From the NCBI GenBank assembly GCA_016188705.1, contig JACPHH010000006.1, positions 1 to 62,913 on the forward strand: a stretch of DNA of 62,913 bases, in the 5' to 3' direction. Below the pieces are notes generated by a model. It worked only from the letters and a program-made list of their open reading frames with translations, ran no database searches and was not told the origin of the DNA. The translations under genes were made by a program, and so were the position numbers. Below are positions 42,652 to 52,400 of the stretch, piece after piece; position 1 is the stretch's first letter, and every line of letters starts with the position of its first letter. The DNA comes from Candidatus Peregrinibacteria bacterium. Its GTDB lineage: Bacteria > Patescibacteriota > Gracilibacteria > UBA1369 > JACRIC01.

Positions 42652-44791
42652 CTATATCATTCTCCAAAGGGCTGTGTCCTCCTGTTTTAAGAACCACATA
42701 TTCAGCTTCATCTGTCAGCGGCAACTCTAATTGAGCGATAACGCCATTGCCATTTGTCCAGATTTGATCTTCATAGAAATTAGTAAGCGGATAATTCGCA
42801 GGTCTGATAATTCTTGTAAAAGCATTGTAGCGACTTATCTTATAAAGATAGAGATTTGTTTGCCTGTGATAAAAAAATAACCTTGGTATCCTGGTGGATG
42901 GATGTTCAAAAATGCCTTGTTTGTAAGAAATAATATTCACTGTTTCCAAATGAGTATTAGACAAAGGTCCATTAGAAAGCACAAAAATATCGTTAAAATT
43001 ATCCAAAAAATTATTGATCAGATCTTTGTTGGCAAGCTCTTGTTTCGTTAAAACAAAAACATTAAGTCCGAAATAATAAGTGAGCGGCGTGGTAATTTCG
43101 TTATCGCTAAAAGTTGACAAAAGCAAATCTTTTTCATCCATTTGCGTTGCAATCAGTTTAAGCGACTGATTGGAGCCGTCTGCTTCTTGCCCCCGAAGCT
43201 GAAACGTGGTATAAAAAATAGAATAAACTAATAAGCATGTTATCAACAGGTATCCGAACCATCGTTTTATTCTTTTTTCTTCCAATAAATAACCTCCGTA
43301 TAAGGCCACGAGCAAAAGAAAATAAACCAAAACTTCGCTGAAAAGATATCTTGAGGCATAGTATTGATAGTTTATAGATATCGAACCAATTGCTTTTAAT
43401 AACCAAAAAAGCAATAAAATAACTAAAAAAAGGAAAAAAGAAACCTTGTGCCACTTGCGTATCTTGTTTAACCCCAATAAAAAGAGCACGACGCCAAAAG
43501 GGGTAAGATATAACATTGTAATATAACTGGAGGAGGTCTGAAGATCGATGCCCGAGTGAAAAGCCTGATAAAGATTCCAAGGAATCAATAGTACTATCAA
43601 AAGCGCCAGCAAATTAAAAAGATGCGGCAACAATCGATTCATAATAGATTTTAATCTTTGATGAAATCGTATAGCTATAAAAGGCATAGCAAGCGTCAAA
43701 ATAATTGCTAATACTATTTGCGTAGTCGGATTAAAGACAAGTAGTCGACCTAGTTCTAGGCGATAGATATCACGAGAATAGGTAGGAGAATAGTTAAGGC
43801 CATAGATTATAGAAAGAAAATAGCTCAAAAAAACAAAAAAATAATAAATAATGAGGTGTTTTTTGGATGTATAGTCTGTAACGTAGATGAGCGTGAGTAA
43901 AAGTAATAAATAAAAAATAGGCATATAAAGAAATCCCGCAATATGAACGAAAAAAAGATTAGAAAACGAAAGCAAAGATAAAAATAAATAGATTTTACTC
44001 CATTCACCTTCTTTTGTTCTTTTATAATAGCGAAGCAAGTAATAAAAACCCAAGGATGAAAACGCGACAGAAACTATTTCAGAAAGCGGAAATTTAGAAA
44101 AAAAGGAGAATAAAGGATTTGTTGCTAAAAATAACGCAATTAAATAACCAGGCAATTTTTTACGCCCTGATATTTCATAAGCAATTAGAAAAAAGGCTAC
44201 GATAGAAATAAGGGAAAAGAAAACAATTGAATAAACTCTATTGTCAGATCCTAAAATTTTTCCAAAAATGGCCATCCAAATCGGATGGAGCGGATAAAAT
44301 TGATAAACATATTCGAATTGAGATTTATTTGTAGGATAAATCCCCAAATGATAATGATTATAAGCATCGTATAGTTTTTTTTCAGACGCTGATAACTTGG
44401 TCCAAAGATTATTTTTAATAAAAGTGGACCCTGTTCTTTCATACGTTGAAGACATATTCACGTAAAGACCCTCATCTTGTCCTCCCATTACATACAGGTA
44501 TGGTTTTGCATTAAAAAATACGGCGATTAAAAGGATAAGCGTGATGTAGCGATCAAATCGCCTGTCAGCAAGGACGATCTTGCAATTGAAAATTTGTAAA
44601 AAGAGCACGGTTAAAAAAAAACCGGAAATTATAGCATATATGGAACTAAAATGGTTTAAAATAAGAAGTAATACCGAGGTAATACTTGTTGAAAAAATAA
44701 ATAAAATCAGTGTTTCAAATAAACCAATTTTACAAGGATGCTTTTGGCCGCCTGTTGCAAGGGAGGCTGCCTCAATTTCGGTATTTGACAT
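42647..44791 (-). CDS. GT-C membrane glycosyltransferase (GT39/ArnT-like)
   Basis: 714 aa polytopic membrane protein with about 11-12 hydrophobic segments. The acidic motif of GT-C enzymes appears in the first extracytoplasmic loop (VMGGQDEGLYVN). A soluble C-terminal domain of about 180 residues follows. GT39/ArnT-type enzymes transfer a sugar from polyprenyl phosphate outside the membrane, here perhaps to a surface glycan or to the S-layer protein. The end of the protein appears cut: 49 codons of matching tail continue in another frame. It starts 9 bp after the aminotransferase stop. Confidence 0.83.
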   Translation of the reverse strand: MSNTEIEAASLATGGQKHPCKIGLFETLILFIFSTSITSVLLLILNHFSSIYAIISGFFLTVLFLQIFNCKIVLADRRFDRYITLILLIAVFFNAKPYLYVMGGQDEGLYVNMSSTYERTGSTFIKNNLWTKLSASEKKLYDAYNHYHLGIYPTNKSQFEYVYQFYPLHPIWMAIFGKILGSDNRVYSIVFFSLISIVAFFLIAYEISGRKKLPGYLIALFLATNPLFSFFSKFPLSEIVSVAFSSLGFYYLLRYYKRTKEGEWSKIYLFLSLLSFSNLFFVHIAGFLYMPIFYLLLLLTLIYVTDYTSKKHLIIYYFFVFLSYFLSIIYGLNYSPTYSRDIYRLELGRLLVFNPTTQIVLAIILTLAMPFIAIRFHQRLKSIMNRLLPHLFNLLALLIVLLIPWNLYQAFHSGIDLQTSSSYITMLYLTPFGVVLFLLGLNKIRKWHKVSFFLFLVILLLFWLLKAIGSISINYQYYASRYLFSEVLVYFLLLVALYGGYLLEEKRIKRWFGYLLITCLLVYSIFYTTFQLRGQEADGSNQSLKLIATQMDEKDLLLSTFSDNEITTPLTYYFGLNVFVLTKQELANKDLINNFLDNFNDIFVLSNGPLSNTHLETVNIISYKQGIFEHPSTRIPRLFFYHRQTNLYLYKISRYNAFTRIIRPANYPLTNFYEDQIWTNGNGVIAQLELPLTDEAEYVVLKTGGHSPLENDIG

Positions 44792-44800
44792 ATCTTTTTA

Positions 44801-45916
44801 CTAATGAATTGAAAATATTGAAAGTACTTTTTGGATCGACTCATCTGTTATATTTCCGCATATCGGCAGGCTCAAAATTTCCTTGGCCGCTTGTTCGGTA
44901 ACGGGAAAATCGCCTTCCTTGTGTCCGAGAAAAGCGTAAGCCTTCTGTAAATGCAGAGGAATAGGATAATGAACCCCGCATTCTATTTCATTTTCTTTGA
45001 GTTTTTGCATCAACTCATCCCTTCGCGGCGTTCGAATGACATACAAATGATAGACATGCTTCCCATAGTCGGCCTCAATCGGAGGAATAATGTCCGCGTG
45101 GCCTTTCAAACGCTCATTATTTTTTATGCCTTTATTATAGAGAGCAGCCGCTTGTCGTCTCCGCTCGGTCCATTTTGGAAGATGTTTCAATTTCGTATTT
45201 AAAATCGCTCCTTGCAACCCATCCATGCGGTAATTCGTTCCTATGCTACTGTGACTGTATTTTTCACCTTTTTTTCGACCATGATTGAGTTTTTCACGAA
45301 TTTTTTCGGCTATTTTTTCATTTTTCGTCACCACGGCTCCAGCGTCGCCATACGCGCCAAGATTTTTCCCCGGGAAAAAACTGAAACATCCGGTTTCTCC
45401 CACTGGAACCCGATGCCCCTTATATTCGGCTAAATGCGCCTGAGCGCAATCTTCAATAACCGCCAAATTATGTTTTTTAGCGATTTCAAGTATCGAATCC
45501 ATGTCGGCTACCTGTCCATACACATGCACGGGAAGGATGGCTTTTGTTTTCGATGTAATGCGCTTTTCGATATCATTTGGATTGATGGTAAAAGTAGTAT
45601 TTTCTATTTCAGCAAAAATAGGAGTTGCTCCGACATTAGACACGGCTTCGGCGGTCGCGATAAAAGTGTGTGAAGGAAGTATTACCTCGTCTCCTTGTCC
45701 GATTCCATACGCGAAAAGAGCAAGCTCCAAAGCCGTGGTTCCATTGCTGCATCCTACGCAAAACGAAGATTCGCAAGCGCGAGCAAAATTTTCTTCAAAT
45801 TCTTTACAATATTTACCCTGGATAAAAGCACAATCATTGATGACATTTCTGATAGCCTCATCCAGTTCATGTTGTATGCTTTTGTATTGTGTTTTTAAAT
45901 CAACAAATGGAATCAT
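44801..45916 (-). CDS. wbpE: DegT/DnrJ aminotransferase, WbpE-like
   Basis: 371 aa PLP-dependent aminotransferase. It opens IPFVDLKTQYKSI, has GCSNGTTALELAL, EDCAQAHLAEYKG and FFPGKNLGAYGDAGA with the Schiff-base lysine. This set, particularly FPGKNLGA, is that of WbpE/WlbC and related 3-aminotransferases. WbpE aminates UDP-3-keto-GlcNAcA. The neighbours WbpD-like and WbpB-like support the assignment to the UDP-2,3-diacetamido-uronic acid pathway. It belongs to a different subgroup from the two DegT enzymes at 24291 and 31344. Confidence 0.9.
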   Translation of the reverse strand: MIPFVDLKTQYKSIQHELDEAIRNVINDCAFIQGKYCKEFEENFARACESSFCVGCSNGTTALELALFAYGIGQGDEVILPSHTFIATAEAVSNVGATPIFAEIENTTFTINPNDIEKRITSKTKAILPVHVYGQVADMDSILEIAKKHNLAVIEDCAQAHLAEYKGHRVPVGETGCFSFFPGKNLGAYGDAGAVVTKNEKIAEKIREKLNHGRKKGEKYSHSSIGTNYRMDGLQGAILNTKLKHLPKWTERRRQAAALYNKGIKNNERLKGHADIIPPIEADYGKHVYHLYVIRTPRRDELMQKLKENEIECGVHYPIPLHLQKAYAFLGHKEGDFPVTEQAAKEILSLPICGNITDESIQKVLSIFSIH

Positions 45917-45938
45917 TATTTTTACATTAACTGTTTAT

Positions 45939-46004
45939 GAACCTCTGATACATAAGATTTCGTTACGAAAATCGCAGTAATAAAAATGTTTTTCTTAAAG
46001 TTCC
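45939..46004 (+). repeat. Palindromic element, internally deleted
   Basis: 66 bp, GAACCTCTGATAC on the left and AAAATGTTTTTCTTAAAGTTC plus C on the right, with TTTCGTTACGAAAATCG between. It mixes the CTCTG and CTTAA terminus variants. It occupies the spacer between the wbpE-like and wbpD-like genes. Confidence 0.75.
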
Positions 46005-46052
46005 ATAAATAAATTTTCATTTTCAGTAGTGAGCAATCGTTTTCGTCAAAAT

Positions 46053-46709
46053 TTAATCAAGCTCGAGCGTATAGACTTTTTGTCCATCTGAGTATACAAG
46101 TTCTGAGACCTTTTTTACAACTTTTGCTGGATTTCCCATCACTACAGAATTCGGCGGCACGTCTTTTGTAACGACAGAGCCGGATCCCACAAGCGCGTTT
46201 TTACCAATGATTATTCCGGGCAAAATTGTTACATTCGCGCCTATTTTCGCGTTTTCACCTACCATTGCTCCTTGCAGTTCGTCTTTTACCCGCTCGCCGC
46301 GCGGATATTTCGCGTTGGTAAAACAAACTTTCGGGCCAATCCAACACCCTTTTTTAAGATGGCAAAACTCCGGTATAAACACTCCTGAATGTATCCGTAC
46401 TCCATCTTCTATTATTACATGGTGTTCGATATTGGAATAACTTCCGATGCTTACATTATTTCCAATGGTATTTTTTTCCCGAATTAAAACAAAATGACCT
46501 GTTCGCAGGTTCGTTCCAATAGAATTTCCCGCATATATAATGGCATGTGATCGAATAATGCCATCCTTTCCAATCACGGTTTCGAGTGGCATGCCTTGAA
46601 GATTCAACATGTCGGCGTCTTTTAGCGGCACGCCGATCTGGCACCACTCTCCAATAATCACATTTTCGCCTAATTGTACGTTATCGAATATTTGCTGCGT
46701 CATAATCAA
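46053..46709 (-). CDS. wbpD: WbpD-like N-acetyltransferase
   Basis: 218 aa hexapeptide-repeat acyltransferase. Repeats of the (I/V)G-x4 type run through GENVIIGEWCQIG, TGHFVLIREKNTIG, IEHHVIIEDG and ITVLPGIIIGKN-like turns near the end (NVTILPGIIIGKNALVG). WbpD/WlbB acetylates the 3-amino group of UDP-GlcNAc3NA. It overlaps the WbpB-like gene by 29 bp if started at 46709; the ATG at 46703 reduces this to 23 bp. Confidence 0.87.
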   Translation of the reverse strand: MIMTQQIFDNVQLGENVIIGEWCQIGVPLKDADMLNLQGMPLETVIGKDGIIRSHAIIYAGNSIGTNLRTGHFVLIREKNTIGNNVSIGSYSNIEHHVIIEDGVRIHSGVFIPEFCHLKKGCWIGPKVCFTNAKYPRGERVKDELQGAMVGENAKIGANVTILPGIIIGKNALVGSGSVVTKDVPPNSVVMGNPAKVVKKVSELVYSDGQKVYTLELD

Positions 46710-47715
46710 TGAAAATTTCAGTACGTGTTTTGGATGAAAGGAAAATGCTCTCGGCGATGAGAAGCGATTTTAATCCTTCCGATCCAGTAATAAGTGATGC
46801 GATATTTTTCTTATGCAGTAAAAATTTTACGATATCTTGATATAATTGACAATGATTCGTGAGGTATTTTTTGCTATCTTCAAGTTCTGGTTTTTGTAGG
46901 CCTGAAACTTCCCAAATATCAAAAACATTCAAGTTATTTCCTCCAACCTTCACGGTGCCCTTGTCTCCGAGAATGGTAATAGATCCTTCAATATTTTTGA
47001 GCGCGGCGCACGTTGTAATTTCCATGTTTCCAAAAATATTATTTTCAAATTGAAGAATCGCGAGCGCGGTATCCGGAGCTTCAATGGCATGGTTGAGAAT
47101 TGCTGTTTTTGCCACGACCGAAACGGGTTTTCCAAGCATCCATTGCAAAAGATCAATATGATGAATGGCTTGATTTAAGACCACTCCGCCATCCATGCTC
47201 ATAGTCCCGTACCAATCATTGCTGTCATAATAATCTTGCGGTCTGTTCCACCGCACCGTTATATTACCCATAAGAATTTTTCCGAGGAGCCCCTTGTCTA
47301 TGGCCGATTTCAGCTCTCGAATCGCTGGAGAATAGCGATTTTGTTTCACTTCAAAAAGAGATCGTTTTTGTTCGCGCGCCACGTCATTCATTTTTTTCGC
47401 GTCAGCGACATTGAGAGCCATTGGTTTTTCGCAGAGGACGTGCTTTCCCGCCTTGAGGGCTGATAGCGAAAGAAGGGAATGAAGCCCTGACGGCGCGCAA
47501 ATTACCACCACGTCGATTTCTTTGCTTTCAATTAAATCGATATAATTTTTATATGTATGCGGAATGGAGTACTGTTTTTCTATCTCTTTCAAGCGTTCTC
47601 CATTGATATCCGAGGCCGCAACGAGTTTTGCCTCGGGGATTTTTATAAGAGACTCCGCGTGGCGGTCAAATATTTTTCCGCAACCTATAATTCCAAAGTG
47701 TAAAAATTTTTTCAT
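46681..47715 (-). CDS. wbpB: WbpB-like Gfo/Idh/MocA dehydrogenase
   Basis: 344 aa. FGIIGCGKIFDRHAESL, then VLCEKPMALNVADAKKM with the EKP motif and catalytic lysine, and NQAIHHIDLLQWMLG with the active-site histidine. The sequence pattern matches WbpB/WlbA, which oxidises C3 of UDP-GlcNAcA, and the gene precedes WbpD- and WbpE-like genes. The required UDP-GlcNAc 6-dehydrogenase (WbpA type) is not in this window, since the nearby ugd looks like a UDP-glucose enzyme. Confidence 0.88.
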   Translation of the reverse strand: MKKFLHFGIIGCGKIFDRHAESLIKIPEAKLVAASDINGERLKEIEKQYSIPHTYKNYIDLIESKEIDVVVICAPSGLHSLLSLSALKAGKHVLCEKPMALNVADAKKMNDVAREQKRSLFEVKQNRYSPAIRELKSAIDKGLLGKILMGNITVRWNRPQDYYDSNDWYGTMSMDGGVVLNQAIHHIDLLQWMLGKPVSVVAKTAILNHAIEAPDTALAILQFENNIFGNMEITTCAALKNIEGSITILGDKGTVKVGGNNLNVFDIWEVSGLQKPELEDSKKYLTNHCQLYQDIVKFLLHKKNIASLITGSEGLKSLLIAESIFLSSKTRTEIFIDYDAANIR

Positions 47716-47802
47716 GTGATATTTTTTTAATGCTCAATTTCTATGCTTATCGATTACCGCTTTTAATGAGTGAAAACTTGAATTTTTATCTAACGGGGAA
47801 AA

Positions 47803-49293
47803 TTATCTCCCAAAACAGATGTATTTAAATCCTTCTTTTTCCACATCTTCTCTTTCGTACATATTTCTTCCGTCAATGATAATTCGTCCCTTCATGGTAT
47901 TTTTCAGTTTTTCAAAATCGAGTATGCGAAATTCATCCCATTCGGTCATGATTGCTAAAACATCAGCGCCTTGGCAAGCCTCATAGGCATTTTTACTGTA
48001 AAAAATACTTCCCTTTTCAATGGATTTTTTTGTACTGTCGAAATTTTTTGCGTTCATGAAGTTTTTTACGCCAATCGATTTTTTTATGTCAATAAAATTC
48101 ATGGCGCCGATGGATTTTTTCGCATTTTCTTCGGCAACGGGATCAAACACTTGTATTTTTGCTCCTTCGGCTAAAAGTTTTCCAATAACGAAAATAGAAG
48201 GCGCCTCGCGTATATCATCCGTTTTTGGTTTGAATGATAAACCCCAGACGGCAACTACCTTCCCTTTTAAAGTACCAAGGACTTTTTTTATTTTTTCAAA
48301 CATCAATCTTTTTTGGTGATTATTAACTTCATCTACCATGGCGAGGATGCGAAATTTGTAATTACGCGTCTTTCCTGTCTGAATAAATGCCCTGACATCT
48401 TTTGGAAAACATGAGCCTCCATACCCAATCCCCGCATGGAGAAATTTCGGGCCTATTCGTTTATCAAGGCCTATTCCTTTCGCTATTTCCTTTACGTCGC
48501 CACCAATGAGGTCGCAGAAATTAGCTATTTCGTTCATAAATGAAATTTTTGTCGCGAGAAAGGCGTTGGACGCATATTTAATAATTTCCGAGCTTCGAAT
48601 GTCCGTAATTACAATCGGGCTACCGACGCGAACAAGAGGTTCGTAGAGTTTTCGGATTATTTTTTTCGTCTGTTCTGTTTTAAGTTTTTCTTTTTCCGTT
48701 GTACCTTTACACAGTCCGATAATGATGCGATCGGGTACAATAAAATCTTTTACAGCCGACCCTTCTCGTAAAAATTCCGGATTCGAAACAACGTCGAATT
48801 CCTGCGTTTTTTCAGTGGACTTCCTCATGGTTTTTTCATGAACCAACTTTAATTCCCTTGTTTTCTTTTTTCTTTCAGCAAGAGATTTTTCAATCTCCTC
48901 AACAATCTGCTCGCTTGTTCCCACAGGTACCGTTGATTTATTCACAAAAATTTTGAATCCATTAAGGTATTTTCCAAAATCACACGCCACCTGTTTGACG
49001 TATTTGAGATCCGCTTCATGATTTTCACCCGCGGGCGTGCCGACGGCGCTGAAAACGATTTCACTTCTTTCTATGGCGTCTCGAATGTTCGTGGTAAATT
49101 CAAGCCGTTTTTCCTTAAAATTGCGCGCTATGAGTTCTTCAAGCCCTGGCTCATAAATGGGGATAATTCCTTTCTTAAGTTTCTGTATTTTTTTCGCGTC
49201 AATGTCAACGCAGACAACGCAGTGTCCCAGCTCTGCCAGGCAGGTGCCCGTTACCAGTCCGACATACCCCGTACCCACGACAGCGACTTTCAT
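47803..49293 (-). CDS. ugd: UDP-glucose 6-dehydrogenase with expanded loops
   Basis: 496 aa, longer than the usual 430-450. N-terminal NAD domain VAVVGTGYVGLVTGTCLAE, VNKSTVPVG, SNPEFLREGSA, and the catalytic cysteine in GIGYGGSCFPKD, which distinguishes UDP-glucose from UDP-HexNAc dehydrogenases. C-terminal NAD/UDP domain: VVAVWGLSFKPKTDDIREAPS. It makes UDP-glucuronate. Two low-complexity inserts account for the length: a Lys-rich stretch before QEFDVVSNPEF, and a near-repeat KKSIGAMNFIDI/KKSIGVKNFMNA in the C-terminal domain. Transcription ends or begins next to the terminator at 49375. Confidence 0.92.
   Translation of the reverse strand: MKVAVVGTGYVGLVTGTCLAELGHCVVCVDIDAKKIQKLKKGIIPIYEPGLEELIARNFKEKRLEFTTNIRDAIERSEIVFSAVGTPAGENHEADLKYVKQVACDFGKYLNGFKIFVNKSTVPVGTSEQIVEEIEKSLAERKKKTRELKLVHEKTMRKSTEKTQEFDVVSNPEFLREGSAVKDFIVPDRIIIGLCKGTTEKEKLKTEQTKKIIRKLYEPLVRVGSPIVITDIRSSEIIKYASNAFLATKISFMNEIANFCDLIGGDVKEIAKGIGLDKRIGPKFLHAGIGYGGSCFPKDVRAFIQTGKTRNYKFRILAMVDEVNNHQKRLMFEKIKKVLGTLKGKVVAVWGLSFKPKTDDIREAPSIFVIGKLLAEGAKIQVFDPVAEENAKKSIGAMNFIDIKKSIGVKNFMNAKNFDSTKKSIEKGSIFYSKNAYEACQGADVLAIMTEWDEFRILDFEKLKNTMKGRIIIDGRNMYEREDVEKEGFKYICFGR
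48020..48122 (-). repeat. In-frame near-repeat in ugd
   Basis: About three degenerate units of roughly 36 bp, coding for KKSIG(A/V)xNF-type 12-residue stretches in the C-terminal domain, at a loop where other Ugd proteins have a short connection. Confidence 0.6.
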
Positions 49294-49369
49294 AAGGCTT
49301 TTTAAAGGCTCTGGATGCTATTGTAAGAGTTTCGCTCAAGTAAGTAAATATCCAAAAAATTTATCTCAC

Positions 49370-49420
49370 AAAAAAAAGAACCCCTCGCTCCGACGTAATG
49401 TCGGAAGTGAGGGGTTCTTT
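49370..49420 (-). terminator. Rho-independent terminator of the S-layer gene
   Basis: A strong hairpin: AAAGAACCCCTC...CCGAC, loop GTAAT, GTCGG...GAGGGGTTCTTT. On the minus strand it is followed by an unbroken T run (from the A run at 49370-49377), so it terminates transcription leaving the S-layer gene 80 bp upstream. It separates that unit from ugd. Confidence 0.9.
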
Positions 49421-49497
49421 GAAGTTTGATGTACGGATATGATCAATTTTTCATATGCGTCATTGTTTATTTCTCATGTCCATAAAGTGTCAAACTT

Positions 49498-52400
49498 TTA
49501 GAGGCTCATAGATATCTGATCAGTTGGAAGTCCTGTTGCCTTGTAGCCGTTCGTCCAGTCGGTCGTTGCGAGACCGTGACTGGTAGCCGAGCGATCAGAC
49601 CAAACAGTGTTTCCGCTGACGCTGGCAGCTGCCGCGTTGGACGCGAAGCTTGTATCGTCCTGAACACGCGTACTGATGCTGTTATTCTGAGCACTTGTAT
49701 CGATTGTGAGCGATCCCTTGACGATGTATGTTACCTTTCCTCCCGCGCTAATGGTATCAGCAGCGGAGAGAGTGAACGTAGCAACGTTGCTGCTAACCGC
49801 AGCAGTATCGAGAACAGTAGATTGATCAGCATAGTCATAGAGAGATAGTGTTCCAGGTGTAATTGAGGAACCTGCTACTTGTAGAGCTACCTGATAAAGA
49901 TCCACTGCTCCATTCGCGTCGGCCGTTACATCGAAGCAGTAAAGGTTATTTGTACCACTCGTCGGCTTCGTTGAATTCGTAGGACAGCCTGAGGAAGTGG
50001 TATTCGTGGCAAATGTAGGAACAGTCTTGTAGAGCCCAACATGATTGCCGTTACTGACATCCAGGTCGCCTGAAGTAACCGAATCAATCACGCTGCTACC
50101 TGACGATTGACCTATTGCTTCAAATTCATCCGTCGCGTCCGTCGCGTCAAAGTCAATTCGGATTCGATCTCCGCTTATGGATGATCCGCTTTCGATAGTA
50201 TCCGTGTCCATATAGACGGAGAACTCTACGGTTTTATCTTTTGGCACATAGAAGCTCATATTCGTGAAGTTTGCCAACTTAGGACTTGTTCCAGTTACGA
50301 CTTCTTTTGAGCTGGTCACACTCTTGCCGTCTTTACCAGTATAGACAAGATACACCTGTTCAACGTCGTTCGTTGTTCCTGATGAAAGATTGGAAACAAG
50401 GTAGTTCGACTTAGTGATCATAAAGTCTTCATCCGTTGCCGTTGCCTTGAATTTCGATACAAGCACGCCATTGACTCCCGCTACTACCTTTGAATCAGTT
50501 ACCACGTTGTCGGCATTGGCAATTACGAGACTACCGGCTGAGCTTACGGTAACTATTTTTGTCGGAGTAGCTCCTCCATTTGGACTGCCAGGAGTAACCG
50601 TGATGGCACTTCCATCATCTTTCTTCTGAGCAGTTACTGAGCTTACATCAAAGGAAAATCTATCATTCGTGCTGTTCTGTGGAGCAGTTGTCGAAAGTGA
50701 AGTAGCTCGTACTTCCAATTTTTCAGTGGCTCCAGCTTTTATGGTCCAAGTCAATCCAGAGAATGTCGCGGAACCAGTACTTGACACATTCTTTGTAACG
50801 GAAGAAATCTTGTTTCCGTTCGCGTCGTAAAGATCAACCGATGGAACAGTATCTTTCAAAGATTTACTATTATCGGTTCCTGTTGCTCCATAGGTTCCAT
50901 CGACATTTTCATCGAAGTAACCTTGGAGTACTACATCCGTAACAAAAACATCTCCTGCCGTGCCAGCCGTGAAGGTAAATCCAACAGAAGGCACATTCGT
51001 TGAACCTTTAACAAAGGTGTCGGAAACCGGACTGGAAGCCAAACCAATCGTGAGACTGGCTGTCCTCACTGTCATATTGTTACCTTGAATAGCACTGGAA
51101 GGAACGATATCGGTAATATACGTACTACCTCCAGCGTCCACGTCCCTAATACCTTCCGTTTGGCTGACAGCTGCAAGTGTTACGTAGAATACTTCTGTAC
51201 TGATAGCTGTTTGATTGGCAATATCCATCGTTACCGCGAGGTTTTTCGATGTTCCTGCCGCGAGCGTCCAGCTATCCGTAAAGTTCAATGTTTGACTAAG
51301 ATCATCTCCCGCGCCCACTGAAGTGGTTGCAGTCAATTCTCTTGGTCCCATCAATGTATTCCCTGAATCAGCATCAATAATCTTGATGTCGGTAAAGTTA
51401 GCAACTGTAGAAGTACTATTCCAGAGATTCGCTGCTCCAGTCGTTGTATTCGCTCCAGCAGCCGTGATGGAAAGTGTCATTTTCTTTACATCGATATTTC
51501 TCTGCGTTGAAAGATTTAGCTTCATGAATGTGACATCTTTTCCATTCAAAGCCACATCCGCAGCAACTGGACCATTGAAAGCAATGGTTACCTGTCCTCC
51601 TTCAAGCGTAGAATTGGATGAGTCAGGCACGGTGCCATCTCCATCAGAATCCGTAGTTTGATCGCCATCATAGTTATTTCGACTAACCTGTGAACCATAA
51701 CCATAGACGAGACCAACAGCGAGAAGATCCGTATCTTCTTCCATGTATACCTGAATCGTGTCATTCGCGTCGGCTTTAGAGCTTATATCAGCGTAGACAT
51801 AAAAATTGCGATTATCACCCTTTTTAAGAGTATATGGCGTCGCGAGACTAAACGTCATGACATCGTCCTTGTTGACGGCGTCATCGGTCGCGATTTCCGT
51901 CGTACTCTGATAAAGTTTGAAGTTCGAAAGGTCAGCGCTTGCTGATACACTTCCCTTCACTACGAGGGCTACTTTCTGGAGAGTCATATCTTCATTGGCA
52001 GCCGTGAGTTGGAATTCAGCAATTTTAACGTTCGTTTCTCCAACTTTTGGATTGGAAATTGAACCATTCTTCGCGATTGTAATAGTTCCCGCGGTTGATC
52101 CGCTGATCTGCATGTATCCGCCAACGAGCGCACCACTTAGATTAACAGTTTCAGCGCTGGAGTCGATTTTATCAACCCCTGTAAATTCAAACGCATTCTG
52201 GTCTCCTGTCGTGGCACTCGTGCTCGTATCTGCTTTTACGCTAAGTTCCACAGATTCACCGGCGGGAACAGTTACTCCAAGGTTATTAAATTCAGCTTCA
52301 TTGGTGTCAGAGCTTATTGACTTACCAGAAGTAAGACGCTCATCTCCATTATAGAGATAAACATTACTGAAATCATTCACTGAACCCACTCCCGTTCGGT

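Noticed and set aside
47803-49293. WbpA-type UDP-GlcNAc dehydrogenase
   Set aside because: The catalytic-cysteine motif GGSCFPKD is the UDP-glucose type rather than the GGHCIPVDP type.
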